From assembly GCF_011745365.1 (NCBI RefSeq), contig NW_024468911.1, positions 186,001 to 250,000 on the forward strand: a stretch of DNA of 64,000 bases, read 5' to 3'. The notes under the pieces are model-generated. The model saw only the letters and a program-made list of their open reading frames with translations, was not told the origin of the DNA and did no database searches. The number at the start of each line of letters is the position of its first letter. The stretch's first letter is position 1. Both the position numbers and the translations under genes were made by a program. This document shows positions 1 through 12,630 of this stretch, in pieces. Source of the stretch: Cryphonectria parasitica EP155 (lineage: Eukaryota > Ascomycota > Sordariomycetes > Diaporthales > Cryphonectriaceae).

Positions 1-1146
1 TATAAGGCAGCGGAACACACTGTGGTTGAACACACTGTGGGGGTGTGGTTTTGGGGGGGGGGGGGGGGCTTGGAAGTTGCTAGGAGAAGTAAACACAGTT
101 GACACTCCATTGACAGCGTGACAGCAGGCGGCCTCTACTTTTATATGTGTTCAGAGCCGGTCGAGCTAATGCAAAGCTGCAGCACATATCTGGTGAGTCT
201 ACATGTTAAGATGATTGCCAGTCTGTGTGTTATGTTTGTTACGCCACCTTCAACGTACTAATTCGGACTTCTCTTTCGGGCCTTTCAAAGCCATTCTGTC
301 AAAACTCCAACAGCAGTCATAGTTATTCACAATATTTGGAAGAGACTGAATATCCAAGAAAATTAGCCGGTGCACGGCCAATGTATCAATGTAGCTCAGT
401 AAGGCGCATATTGCAGGAACTCCTTTTCATTCTTTTGATAGGTTTTTTTTGGGGGGGGGGGGGGCGACGCGAAGAAGTCTTTTCGGGCTGCTCTGCACTT
501 CGTTTCCAGAGAATTTCTCTTGGGCATGGACAAATGTTTTGCACGAAAGTCTTGTATGACCGCAAAGGCGAAGGTAGCCAGGCCAGTGTAGTTACCATGT
601 CTCTAGACAGCCTCATAAGAATCAAGTACCTGGCTCACTCGATCAACATGCTGAGTATTATGATTCACAATGTTGTATTCCATACTATAGTTCTACGGCC
701 GTATCGCCGCTCTACCCCTCCTTGACCAACAATGGGGTGACGAACAGTGCAGCAACGAGTTCACGCGAATCACCTTATCCCGGACTTCACCACATTTCAG
801 GGTACAGGCGGTGGCCGAAGTCGTTCAAACGTTCTGGGAAATCTCCAGACCAGAGGCAAACATCACCAAGCTGTTGGTTTCCCTTATTTTTCATGATTCG
901 CTGGGCTCGAATGCTTTTTCATGTGAAACCACATGCTAAATTATCCCGTAATGTACAACAAATTTTGGAGAAACTTTGACACAATGAAGATCTATTCTCT
1001 TCATTGGTTCTAGACTCCGAAGAGGTCTTGTAACATAAACACATCTTGAAATTCTTCGATGTTCGTTATCGGTCTTGGTAACTCTTTACTACATATCGGT
1101 TATACAATTTCAGAAACAAATTACCCCTGAACACCATTCCTAAGTC
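1..1146. other. Intergenic, no gene supported
   Basis: No open frame here shows a recognisable domain, a signal peptide or splice-consistent exons. The stretch has two guanine homopolymer runs (about 53-68 and 451-464). I see nothing else that can be supported. Confidence 0.6.
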
Positions 1147-2702
1147 TCAGCCAATTACTGTAGTGCTTACCCCAGAGTGATAAGCCCTCGGCCACTGATG
1201 AACAGGGCGACCGAGTTCGTAGTCATGGTCGTCGCGAAGTTGCTCGAATGAGCCCATACCAAGGTCGTCGGCGCCCGGTAGAGTGTTGACGAGAGTGCTG
1301 CCATTGCTCTTGGACGACTTCTTGGCGCTACCACCGCCGATAGTCACAAGGTCTGTCCTGCCACTCCGGTTCTTGGAGGTGTTTCGAGAAATTCCGAGTG
1401 TGCGTAGTCCTGCATTGAGGAGAGGGCGGAGTGGAGGCAACGAAGCAGAGATAATGCCCACGGCGGTCTCAACCATAGCCCAGATAATGAAGTCCTTCAG
1501 ACCGTCTAGAACATGTTGGTATTAGTACGAGCACTAGCTATGAACACGATGATGCAACGCAACGGTGAAACAATGGTCACGAGAAGCAAAAGAAAAGACA
1601 AGAAAAAAAACCCCCCGGGGGGGGGGGAGGGGGGAAGCGTGGCGGCGTGGCGGCGTGGCGGCGAGAAAACAACTTACAAGTATAGTCGGCATGTTCCTCG
1701 CTGAACAGCTGCACAGTCACATTGAGCTTGAGAGTGCTGCTCACGATAACCATGATGCCCAGCAGAAAAACACCACCCAGTGCAATCTTCTGTGATGTCC
1801 TGATATGCAGCTTGTAGACCTCTCGCAGGGGGAGCAACATGATACACAGGTCTGTGAAGATGTTCGGCACGGCATTTCCAATGAAAAAGGCGTTGTTGTT
1901 GATGCACTTGGAGGTAGGGTTTACAGAGGGCTGTAGCTCGAGAACCCAGGCTGCGGAGATGGGGTTGCATTGGAAGATGGTCACCAGCACGACGGCAACC
2001 CACCAGGCGGCTGTGAAGACTCCCAGGCAGATGACGCCCGTTTTGATGAATTTGGTGGGGAAGATGCGATAGTACATGGCCAGGACGCTGGCCTTGATCG
2101 TCGCAATAACGGTCGGATAGATAAATCCGCCTACATAGAGACCCTATACATATGGTAGTTAGCCTCGCCGTGTTCTGATAGTTCTTCACCTGTGTAGGGT
2201 ATTCCAAAGATGATTGAAGTAGCATTGTCTCGATCAGACATTCCAGAGCTGAAATGGGGGAGGGGTCTGCGGGGGAAGTTCTCACAAGTAACACGTTCTG
2301 GAACAGCATCGGGTTCTCCTCCTCCACCACAATCAAGTGCCTTCCGATACCGCCATTTATGATGAGCAGGTTGACAGCGAATCCGTAAAGAACCCAATTG
2401 AAGACCTACAAACACGGCGAGCCGAGTTAGTTCTGAATCACTAGCAGTGGTTTCTTTGCCATGGTGACAAGGAGCGACTTGGAGACTTAAAGAGGCCGGG
2501 TAGTACTAACAACGGCAGCAACCAAAAGCCAGTCGTCGAGACCTATGCTCTCGACAGACCGGTGGTAGCGAGTTGCGATGCGCAACCCGCAAAAGAGAGT
2601 AGAAATAGCAGTCATGACGGTCAGAATTCGGAGCACTTCGGGCGCCTCATTCGTGGCCACATATTCCGGAGTTAGGGTCGACGGATCGACCGAGGAAGCC
2701 AT
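1147..2702 (-). CDS. SAT4-family (fungal rhodopsin-fold) integral membrane protein
   Basis: Four exons (2702-2511, 2405-2286, 2143-1678, 1505-1147) give about 378 residues in continuous phase. The N-terminus has the usual short acidic lead, then a first helix ending in the G-L-R-I-A-T-R-Y pattern and a D-D-W-L loop. GIGRH follows the third helix. A helix then leads into the MYYRIF motif, and the W-A-M-V-E-T-A-VG-I-I-SASLPPLRPL signature closes the last helix. The tail is hydrophilic and Ser/Lys-rich. These are hallmarks of the SAT4/Pth11-related fungal rhodopsin-domain family (plasma membrane, seven helices, mostly of unknown ligand). The intron at 1677-1506 carries a G-rich low-complexity tract. 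It lies beyond the P450 end of the cluster, and I have no evidence that it takes part in the pathway. Confidence 0.85.
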
Positions 2703-4882
2703 ATTGAAGACAAGGGAGTGTGATCACAAAAAAAAAAAAAAACCCAAGAAATTGATGAGGGGACGAGTGATGACAGTATCGAGACGTAGAAGCAGCTCGG
2801 GCTGATGATGTTGGTTTTGAATGACAACACACTAAGCTATCTCACTGCTGTCATGCAGATTGTCCAGCGATTTGCAGCTGCAGGCGAAAGAATGCGCCTC
2901 GTGACCAAGCAATCATAGCATGAGGCTGCACGATGGAAGTAGGATGGCATGGTCCAATGCAGGATTCTCAGGATTCGCAACCTTGTTGTTCCAGTGGGGT
3001 ACTGGGTACCTATTCTTAGTGAGCAAAATAGTTAGGTAGCAGCCAGGCAGCTTACTATGTTCGTTTTCACTGAGGTGTGGTAAGACAGCAAGGATGTGCC
3101 CGATCCTACTACGATAACCTACCTACTTATGGCATGTACATTGAAGTAAGTACTGAGCCAAATAAATACATGCGTATGTATTTTGTTCTCTTGGCCAATT
3201 CGATGGTTTGGCAGGATTCAAACTTTACGATAACATCAACGACAAGAAATGTATGGGGTCAGTACTATGTAGTATCTGGAAGCGTTTGCTTTGGGACAAC
3301 AGGTCCGGTTTTCCCCACATAGGACTTTGTCCAACCTCTCCTTTTGTCCCCCACATTGGCTCAGTGCTATCTGTTACGTTCAGGTCTTCGGAGGAATGTA
3401 GCGATACTTGGTAAGTTATCGCAATATGCACGTTGGATCTCGTCTGTATGCAAGGTCAGATGCAAGGTTCAACAGATGGATGGCACGGTGTGATTAAGTC
3501 CCTACGTGCATTCGTACCGCGGTACAACTGAATACCCACGTGCACTCGTAGCGCGGTACACAGTACAACTAAATCAGTCCCTCACTCTTCCCTTTTTTTG
3601 ACTGCTCGTCGTAACATACACACAAGTCTTCACCTTTCCCCTCCCCCTCCTCTTTGTCTCAATATTCAGCTTGGTTCTTTCTTCAAGTTGTTACAGTTGT
3701 CCAAATTCTTTGCTCTAACGTATAATACTGTGATTGTTTCAACTTGATGTTTTCGCATAGTATTGAACTTTGCGATTTTACCAAAGCCTTGGTGAATTGT
3801 GCAGTAATCACCACTTGAAGTCAAGGATAGGAGACGTATTATATTACTTCCATGTTTTCCTCATGAAATATTCATTAAAGCAGTATAAAGCAAATATATT
3901 TATTACAATAGTACTTAATTAGGTCCCAGGGTAATAGCTGTGACGTTCTCACGAGCACTGCTATGTACTATATAGCTTTCTCAGCTTATTATGCCTGTCA
4001 TCCAATACATACATATTTACCGAGATGTGATCACGCAACCTAGGCTGCCAGTTTGGCAGCCCAGGTTAGGTTCGGGGCTGAGAAAAAGCTTGTCTACAGG
4101 GTGCTTGCTAAAATCCTACCATCTCCCAGAGTGAGTGATGGTCAGTTGAGATCCCTCCTCATTGGCGGGGCAGAAGACAGACCCGCATGGGAGGTCAGCC
4201 GAAAGTCTCCTGGACTTCCTCAGGAAGTATTTTTGGGTTTTCTCAGTTGTCAGCCCTACATACAAGCGACCCACTGGTCTATTGGCCTCACAGGTCTATG
4301 CGAGATGGTGGGTCCGACCCGAGACCACCTTCCTTGGAGGGCAATGAGCACCGGTAGCAGTCAATGTAGCAGTCCACAAGGTCTCCTACGATGGTACATC
4401 CAAAGAAACATCCGCAGTGCCCAAGTCTCACTCTCAGCCGCCCTCATGATGGGGACATTCTCCACTGCGAGGAATCCTTTTTTCTATTATTTTTTTTATG
4501 TCTCTCTTTTATTTTCTTCTGGCCCGGAACTTGCATTAGTGTTTCAAAGGGGAAATCACCAATCGTGAATCGTAAGATACTGGTAATGGAGGATTTTGTC
4601 ATCCATGGAACAGTCGGTCCAGCGGCGGCATTGGCTTTTCTCACAGTGATAAAGGCTTTCTCAAAATTAACTTAGGTCAGGTTGACGACGCTATAGTAGT
4701 AGTGGTCAACCCACCCCCTATTATTTGTACAACAAGTAGGAAAAGAGATCATATATGTACTAGTGACCTTCTGCAAACTGCTCACGACATCCATCTGTCA
4801 GTCTTCTGCCAATTATTTCTCGTATCTTCCCCTTCTACCGAGCAGTTTTCTTACGTTGGAATCTGCAACCATACCTGTCACA
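2703..4882. other. Intergenic, AT-rich, no gene supported
   Basis: About 2.2 kb separate the SAT4 gene from the P450. The section 3700-4020 is AT-rich. The section 4040-4460 is more GC-balanced and open in places, but no frame gives recognisable motifs. It may be a relic of an old insertion, which I cannot show. The P450 promoter must lie at the right end. Confidence 0.5.
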
Positions 4883-7088
4883 ATGTTGAATGTCACTCTC
4901 CTCTTCTACGTGGCCCTTTTTGGTGGGCTGTTCTGGCTCGTCCACCGTGTTAGGCAACTTGGTCGTCCTCCCAAAGGCCTCCCCCCAGGACCGCCAACGA
5001 AACCCATTCTCGGCAATCTTCACCAGCTGAGCTTGGAGACGGGCCACAAGCAGATGCTGAAATGGGCAGAAGAATATGGACCAATGTACACTCTCATGCT
5101 GGGGCCAAACGAGCCCGCCATTGTCCTCTCCGAAGAGCGACAGATCAGAGATCTACTTGTCAAGCGTGGCACCAACTTCTCATCCCGTCCAGATCACTAC
5201 ATGGCTCATGACGTCCTCAGTGGCGGCCTGCGCGTTATCTTCATGGTAAGTACTTGTTCATCATGTCCTGCTTTTTATATCCCCAAAGGTTCACACAGTT
5301 GGTCTCTGGAAACAAGCTGTAGCAGGCTAGCTTCTTTTGGTCACCGTCATCGTGAAGAAAAACGAATCAACAAAGAGACAGAGAAATGTCCGATTTATGT
5401 GATGAGTTTCTTTGGCTTAATTATTTTTTTCTACAGAAATATTCATGGCATCTCAAGCTTGCACGGAAGCTTGCACGCAGAGTACTGGCTGAGGATGTCG
5501 TCAGGAAAACATACCTGTCATACCAGTATTTGGAGGGCAAAGCGTTGCTCTTGGGTCTCTTGGAGAAGCCTGAGGATTTCATGACCCATCTGCAACGCTT
5601 TTCTCTTTCATTTTCCACCCAGATTACTTACGGTTTCCGAACGCCGACCCATGATCACCCATTAGTGAAGAAGATTGTTTACGTGCGTATTCTGACCACA
5701 TCTGATGCTTGCAGCTCATTTGGGTCTTTTGCTGACTTCGAGTTCCTCCCACATTTGCTCCGTTAATTAGCATTTTGAAGAGTTCTCCAAGGTTTCTGCC
5801 ACCCCCGTAGGTTACACTCATGTCTCACACAGCATGCACACATAGTGACTACTTGGATGCCTGTTTCGTTCCTTGTCACTGACCCCAAAATAGACAGCGC
5901 ATATCCTGAATATCTTTCCCCTTCTAAGGCGGCTGCCGGATTTCTGCCTGCCCGGCCGAAAGCGTGGGTGGGAGCTTCACCAGCAGGAAAAGAAGCTATT
6001 TGTGGATTTGTATCAAGATGTAGAGACTCAGATGCGGGCAGGCACTACCGAGGTAAGAGCACATCTATCATTACAACACCTTAGTTCATATTGGAGCTGC
6101 TACTGACGACGGGGATAGCCGTGTGCTACTGTCATGTTCATCGAAGTACAGAAGAAGGAGCAGGAGCAAGTGTCGCCCGAACTCATGGCCTACTATTCGG
6201 GCTCACTCCTTCAAGCGGCGATGGAAACGACCTTGGCCACCATCACTGGGTTCGTCCAGGCCATGGTGATCTTCCCCGAAGTGGCCAAGACCGCCCAGGC
6301 CGAGATCGACCGCGTATGTGGTGATCGCATGCCTCGTATCGAGGACTGGAATGACCTCAAATACATTCGCGGCTGCATCAAGGAGAGTCTACGCTGGATG
6401 CCGACAACCATCTTGGGCGTCCCTCACTCGGCCGATGAAGAGGAACTGTATGCAGGATACAGGATTCCCAAAAAGACGACCATCATCTACAATGTTTGGT
6501 AAGCCTCACACACCCCGACCGCCCCTCCTTCTTTTCTGTCTCTCCTCGCTCCCCCCACCCCCCTTTGAAAGAGTTTTATTTGATCCGTAGTACCTTTCAG
6601 TGCAAATACAATACTGACCGAGCCCTTTTTCCCACCCCAGGGCCCTCCATAACGACCCAAAGCGGTACCCTGATCCGCGCAGGTTCGATCCGGGACGCTG
6701 GGCCAACGACGATTCCACTTCGTACGAGTCAGCTACCAATGAGGAGGTGGGCAAGCGGGACCACTTTGGCTTCGGCTTCGGCCGTCGCATGTGCCTGGCC
6801 ATGAACTTGGTCGACCAAAATCTCTTCCTGGTCATGTCGCGCCTCTTATGGGCGTTTGACTTTAATCGGGCTATTGACGACAAGACCGGACTTGAGATCG
6901 TCCCAGACAAGGAAAACTTACAGTTTGGCCTGTTTGTCATGCCTGCTCCCTTTCCGGCCAATATTGCCCCCAGGACTGCTGATAAAGCGCGGCAGATTCG
7001 CGCAGAGTGGAACCAGGCGGCTGAGGAATTCCTCGACGAGAATTTGCAGTGGAAGGGAATGCCGCCAGACATGCCTAGAGTGGTGTAG
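4883..7088 (+). CDS. Cytochrome P450 monooxygenase of the polyketide cluster
   Basis: Six exons (4883-5245, 5437-5682, 5771-5806, 5894-6052, 6119-6498, 6641-7088) give 543 residues. The start at 4883 is followed by a membrane anchor (residues about 4-20) and the proline-rich hinge LPPGPPTKPILGN. The I-helix reads AAMETT, the K-helix ExxR is ESLR, and the PERF-type motif is FDPGRW. The haem loop FGFGRRMCLA holds the cysteine thiolate. It is an ER-bound haem oxygenase. Two positions are unusual: the I-helix Gly is Ala, and the Gly two residues after the haem Cys is Ala. It is the left-hand gene of the cluster. By analogy with the P450s of salicylaldehyde pathways it probably hydroxylates the aromatic ring or side chain of the PKS product (inference). 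The 36-nt exon 3 is needed to keep phase. Confidence 0.9.
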
Positions 7089-7723
7089 AATCAGCTGGTG
7101 AACACTCTTCACATAAGTAATGAGGGAGACAGTTTTCTAAGCTGGTGCTTCTGCACTTGGACTTTGAGGATGCCGAGTTGGATCAAGCCAGGATGCTGCC
7201 ATTGTGTGTCCATAATTTAAGTACTGACTCTTTTAGCGAGGTGGAAAGATGGCTTCTAGGAAGCTGTTGCAACGATACAATCAAAACTGCCAAGTAGAGA
7301 TTATGAGAGTAGATTTCTAGGAATGTATGCATACTTTTCAGAGACTTTGTTTGTCTGCCCTTGACAATAGTAATACGCATCGCGAGATATATTTCTTTGA
7401 GCCCACTTTTGAAAATCCTTTTTCGCTCAGAAAATCGGACTTACTGCAACGCAGTAACTGTAAGTTCAGTTACGCTTTTGAATCGCATCCAAGCTTGCGC
7501 CAGGGACCAATACATCATTTCATAAGTTTTCTAACAAGCGACGGCCCACAAGAAGGAGCGAGTTTTGATATCAAGTGAAGATTAATGTTGGCAAACTTTC
7601 TACTCCATAACTATAAGCAGCATGCTTGCAGCTCTGCAAACCAGTCGTCGTAAATAATTACATATCATGTGCCTTAACTTTTCCACACAAACCAGAAGCC
7701 TGACGGTCCTATCAGTCACGAGG
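7089..7723. other. Intergenic between convergent P450 and SDR genes
   Basis: The two flanking genes converge, so this 0.6 kb should hold two 3' UTRs. I see no gene in it. Confidence 0.5.
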
Positions 7724-8885
7724 CTATTTGGCGCTGAGGTTCTGGACAATGGTCTGAACATCGGCAAAGGCGAGTTCTTGCATGGTTTCTCTCCACAAAC
7801 GCTCCGTCACCTCTTGAGCCTTGGGCGAATACGCAAACGGGCCCTTTCTAGAATCAGGATGCCTTGTTAGCGAGATCTGCCGCGCCATCATAACAAGAAA
7901 TATAATATGATTGGGGGTGGGGTGGGGTGGGGGAAAGAAGAAGAAGACAAGGAACGTACGGCCTGATCTTGTCAAAGTCAATGACTTCACCGTGTGATTC
8001 CTCGCCCTTCTTGAGAGCGGCGTCGAGGACGACATGGGCACCGACGGCGGACTTGCGTCCAAAGATGCCAAAGTAGATGGCCAGGGGGAAGCGCAAAAAG
8101 GTGCCGGCAGCATCGCGGGACAGGCCAGAGCCGGCGCAGAGCCCGGGCGAGCCGGCATTGATGATGGCGACCGAGGTTGGGACGCGCTTGGCCAGCTCGG
8201 TGAGGAACAGCTGGCCCAGCAGCTTGGACGTGCCATAGCGCTCCTGCATGTCCCACTTCCACTTGCCGCTGGTGTCCTTAAGGGCGCCCAGCAGCGGGTC
8301 TGCGTCACGCTCGACAAAGTGGGTCATGCCGGCCGTGTCGGACGAGACGATGGTCAGGCGACCCGGCGACTCAGGCGAGCGCTTCTTGGCCTGCAAGGTG
8401 GGCAGGAGCAGCACTGTCAGCAGGACGGTGGAGAGGTAGTTGGTCTGTATGTCTTCCTCATTGCCGGTGGAGGGGTTGATGGTCAACTTGATCCTGTAGA
8501 TGCCAGCATTGAGGATGACGAGGTCGAGGTGCTCTAGCTGGCTCGCGCGCGTGGCAAAGCTGGTGACGCTGTCGTACTCGAGCATGTCCAGCTTCCAGAC
8601 CTCAATGTCGGTCTTCGCGCTCTTGTGCTGGGCCTTCAGCTTGTCGGCAGCCGCCTGGCCCTTGGCTTCATCGCGGGCGCCGATGATGAGCTTGCTGATG
8701 TTCAGGGTGATGAGCTGATCGGCAATCTCAAAGCCGATGCCTTGGTTGGCACCTGTGACGATGGCTGTCTTGCCCGACAGGTCGACACCGGTCACAGGGC
8801 GGGGATGTTCGAACAACTGCCTCCGCGCCCACTGAGGAAAGGTCGCGAATTTCTCGGGAGTATAGTCATACTTAGACTGCGCCAT
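7724..8885 (-). CDS. Short-chain dehydrogenase/reductase (retinol dehydrogenase-like)
   Basis: Two exons (8885-7960, 7847-7724) give 349 residues. A 30-residue lead precedes the Rossmann start GKTAIVTGANQGIG (about residues 38-50), where TGxxxGIG binds NAD(P). NAG follows, then the IVSS catalytic serine region and YGTSK (the YxxxK proton relay). The length and lead match the larger retinol-dehydrogenase/WWOX-like fungal SDRs of secondary metabolism. The intron at 7959-7848 is GT-rich but has a good GTACGT donor and CTAG acceptor. It is divergent from the FAD oxidase at 10208, with 1.3 kb between, which suggests a shared control region. It is one of three SDRs here, probably acting on a carbonyl or alcohol of the polyketide. 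The exact step cannot be read from sequence. Confidence 0.9.
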
Positions 8886-10102
8886 GTTTCTTTTGGTGTT
8901 GGTAAAAAATTAGGGGGAAAGAGTGGTGTGGAAGAGAAAAACAATCAGGTGATAGCGTTTACAACACAGCAGACTGAAAGCGGAGACGGGAGATCCTTAA
9001 GGAAGCTCTTGTCAAACCAGTCTCTTTGTTGAGCGCAGACGGGTATTACTCGTAATAAAGAGCCCTCTTGAGAGAGTTGAGGATGAGAATGAGGACCTTT
9101 GGGGGATGATTGAACAGGTGAAGGAAGGGGGCAGCTCTGTTTGGGTTTTTCGATTTGCTCTCTTTTCTGTTTCTTTTCCTTTTCTCTGCTACTTTTGTTT
9201 TATCTCTCGTTTGTTCTCTTCTTCATAGGTCTGCTCTGCTCCAAAGCATCAATGGGAAAAGAAGAGGGGAATCAAAATGTTTGAATGGGGTAGGCGGGGT
9301 TCGGAAGCGGCTGAGATTATGCTAGAATAAACCCATGCATGCTGCTACGTGTCCGGGGAACGCGCCCAAAATATACACCGACATGTCAACCATTGGAATC
9401 TAGTCCAGTGGTACAGCATGTTGTGGTCTAGGCGGTGCTGCATCGCGTCGTAAACCCTGAGCATGCAACTTGGGGGCCAAAGCGATACTTGGTACAGCCA
9501 AGTGATTTGGGACAGGGGGCGTTTTCCAGTTCCAAAGTCCATGGTACCTTTCTGACTGAACAGGGCTAGTACCGTTGGAACCAACGTCGAGCTAAAAGAC
9601 ATGCACGATAGCGGATCCACGGCAATGGACGGTTCCGCAGAAGGATTTGGCTCAGACCCGCCGCTCCTGCGCTACTTGTGATTACTCTGTACTATAGTAC
9701 AATCTCAGCTAGTCACGGGATTCAATTTTATACATAGTATACCCGCGTAATATCATCAAGGAGAGGGAGACGGAGGAAACGGAGACCATGCGCGTGGTGT
9801 GGAGTGAGGCTGGTAGTCCGTTCATGCTATTCGTACTAGGCAACAACAAAGTTGTGCGAGAGGGAAAATTTGCGGATCTAATTTGCATAGGGAAGTATCT
9901 CTTTCTAAATAAAATTCTGACCGATTGAATCCTGCTGGCTGGGCTGACCGCCCCTAACCCCTTGTCTAATGGCGGTCTTACAAGGTGAAATTTGATGATC
10001 TGGGGGATTCCCCACGTATCGAAATGTGAGCCTTATAAGTGAAAGCTAGGGAGCCACTTGGTCACTAATCAGAAGAGAAAGGGAGAAAAAAGAGAGACAT
10101 AC

Positions 10103-10135
<33 letters not shown>

Positions 10136-10207
10136 AGAAGCAGCAGAAAAAACCCCCTTCCTGAACAATCTCTTTGCGACGTCTGGAGTCTCAGGTCTAA
10201 CGCAAAA
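8886..10207. promoter_or_regulatory. Divergent promoter region, SDR / FAD oxidase
   Basis: This 1.3-kb non-coding stretch separates two divergently transcribed cluster genes, so it must hold both promoters. A TATA-like TTATAAG lies near 10033 on the oxidase side. A GA-rich microsatellite (about 10098-10136) sits in the likely 5' leader. I did not find a convincing repeated regulator site by eye. Confidence 0.5.
10098..10136. repeat. (GA)n microsatellite in 5' leader
   Basis: Imperfect GA dinucleotide tract directly upstream of the FAD oxidase start at 10208. Confidence 0.8.
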
Positions 10208-11982
10208 ATGCAGTTGACAGGGATAGTTTGGTCTTGGCTCAGCCTCCTTCAAGTCGCTGCCGCTGCTGCTGGTACCACTGCTGCCAATCTCAGTGCCATT
10301 TTCGACCAAAGTTCTTATCAATGGGACGTCAATACGGTACTGGTGCTCCCCAACGACACCAGCTTTGCCAACCTAACGGAGAGATGGACTCTCTTTGATG
10401 CTCCGTCGTTCGCTGGAGCCATCCGCCCCGCGACCGAGGCCGACGTGGCCCAGGTCGTACAGCTCGCCAGGCAGAACAATTTGCCCTTCTTGGCGACTGG
10501 GGGCCGGCATGGCTTCACCACCACTCTGGAAGCACTGGATCAGGGCCTGGAGATCGACCTGAGTCAACTCGATACAGTGGAGGTTGATGACACCAACGCT
10601 ACATTGACCATTGGTGCCGGTGTTATTGTAAATGACATCCTGGATCCCATATACGATGCCGGATTCGAGATGCGTAAGTTGTCCAGCAACAACCAACCCT
10701 CCTCAACACACAGATCATCTATTACAGAAGAGCAAGAACTGATGAGAGAACCTTTTTTCCAGAGGAAAGCACTTGTTCGTGTCCAGGAGTGTTGGGCATA
10801 ACCCTTGGAGGCGGCATTGGTCGTTACACGGGGAAATATGGCCTGACAATCGATGCTCTGCTGTCGGTCAATTTCGTCACGGCCGACGGGCGGCTGTTGC
10901 ACGTCTCCAATACTTCCTATCCAGACCTGTTCTGGGCCATCCGTGGTGCCGGCCACAATTTTGGCATCGTCACATCTGCCACATACCAGCTGCAAAGGAT
11001 CGCCGACAGCCCAGAAGACCGTGGAGAGGTCATGCTTTTAGATCTCTTGTTGCCGCCCAACATGAGCTTGGCCTACTTTGAACTGGTCGAATCTTACCAA
11101 GCCAACGGGTCACTGCCTGCAAATCTGGCTCAAATCACCTCTATGGGCTGGGACACCACAACAAACCAGGTGAGTGCGCGCTTTTTCTTTTGTCTTGAGC
11201 TTGCACGACAGCTCCAACTTGGTATAATGATGGTACTGACGCTATGAATTTATCAGCCTCATGTCTTGGGTGACTGGGTCTTCATGGGTTCTGAAGAAGA
11301 GGGTCGGGAGTTGCTGGCTCCGGTATACGCCCTGAACCCTACCACCATCTCGACCACTATGGTTCCCTGGAATGAGATCCTATCGGCGCAGGGCTTTGGC
11401 GAGATCAACGCAGCTCTTTGCCAAAAGAACCAGACGATCGACTACTTTGGTGTCACTTTTCGCAACTACTCGGCCTCGACCTATCAAACCGTATTCGAGA
11501 AGCTGACAAACCTCTACAACACCATCCCCGACACGCGTGGAAGTACGATTCAGGTCGAGACGTTTTCCAACATAGCACAAAACGCCGTTCCCCACAACAG
11601 CACGGCGTATCCTTGGAGGGACGCCTTGGGTCATGTGTACGTTTGTCTTTTATCTCTTTGTGTTCGCTATGCCCAAGTCATCACTCGTTGCTAACATTTG
11701 AACTTTTTCTTGAACTGCAGTGCCTTCGTCTTCAACTGGGAAGACCCAAACAGCGGCGCGCAGGAGGCTGTGGCTGATCTTGGCCCTGAACTTCGAGACA
11801 TACTCGTTGCGACATCGGGGTACGACAGCCTCGCTTGCTACGTCAATTATGCGAACGGGGATGAGTCGCCTGAGGCGTGGTACAGCCAAGAGAAACTGCC
11901 TCAACTGGTAGCTCTGAAGGCTGAGTGGGATCCTGATCATGTCTTTTCCTACTACAATCCTATTCCCGCATCGTACCCCTAG
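10208..11982 (+). CDS. Secreted BBE-type FAD-linked oxidase
   Basis: Four exons (10208-10673, 10763-11169, 11257-11636, 11721-11982) give 504 residues. The N-terminus is a signal peptide with a hydrophobic core and an Ala-rich end. The FAD_binding_4 fold follows: GGRHGF supplies the His, and SCPGV supplies the Cys, of the two positions used for bicovalent flavin attachment in berberine-bridge enzymes. GGGIGRYTGKYG and GAGHNFGIVT complete the flavin site. The C-terminal YYNPIP-like end corresponds to the BBE domain. Several N-x-S/T sites fit secretion. Related enzymes oxidise alcohols to aldehydes or ketones late in salicylaldehyde pathways (FogF-like, and the OXR1 oxidase of pyriculol). I infer the same here, acting outside the cytosol. 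The family is solid and the substrate is inferred. Confidence 0.92.
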
Positions 11983-12630
11983 TAGCACTGTACACGGTCA
12001 ACTTTAGCCTTGGCCAAGTAGACTATGTGTTGTTGTAATTAGTGTCTATTTAAATAATAACAACTAATCATATTTTATAATCTCGAGTGTGTCTGAATTT
12101 ATTTGTTTGTGACGAGTGACGGTCTTTGTACATCATTGTTACCAACATTATAAAGTCAATCATTGCCGATACATCAAAGCGCAATCGTAAATGTTCATTA
12201 AGTGAGATGGAGCGGTTCGACTAATTATATTCTTATAAACCAAAAAAAAAAACTAAAAAAAAAAAAAAAAAACTCGAACACCATGAAACCCCATTACAAG
12301 CAAATACATTCTGATATTTGAATAATGCTTGTCATGGGATCCTGGATTGGACTATCTACTCAACTGTTCCTTTCACGTGCGTGTACATAGAAGCCCGTCC
12401 TGCCCCATTTGGCTATAAATTGTACGAATTCCTCTCTGAACTCGCATTCGCACACGATCAAGCCCAAACAACGACAACTTGACGACGTCCCCGTTTTTTG
12501 GCCTCCATTTTTTGGCCCCCGTTTCTTGGCCCCCGTTTCTTGGCCCCCGTTTTGGCCCCCAAAGTATAAGTGCGTATACAGCCCAAATACGTATCTGCTA
12601 GTAAATAGCCGACAAGTGGCTGGATCCAAC
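11983..12630. other. Intergenic, AT-rich, then SDR promoter
   Basis: AT-rich DNA with A-runs near 12243 and 12258. It is followed by the promoter of the SDR at 12631, which contains a short G/C minisatellite (listed separately). Confidence 0.5.
12494..12560. repeat. 14-bp minisatellite in the SDR promoter/leader
   Basis: About four head-to-tail copies of a unit close to TTGGCCCCCGTTTC. The first copy is diverged and the last is cut short. It lies 70-140 bp upstream of the SDR start at 12631, so it is in the promoter or 5' UTR. Confidence 0.8.

Noticed and set aside
225..725. Open frame of 166 codons on the + strand
   Set aside because: Crosses a G homopolymer, has no domain, biased composition and no splice-linked partner.
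4053..4568. Possible transposon-like coding piece
   Set aside because: I could not match it to a transposase or reverse transcriptase motif and saw no terminal repeats.
8034..8537. Gly/Ala-rich + strand frame
   Set aside because: Antisense shadow of the SDR at 8885-7724.
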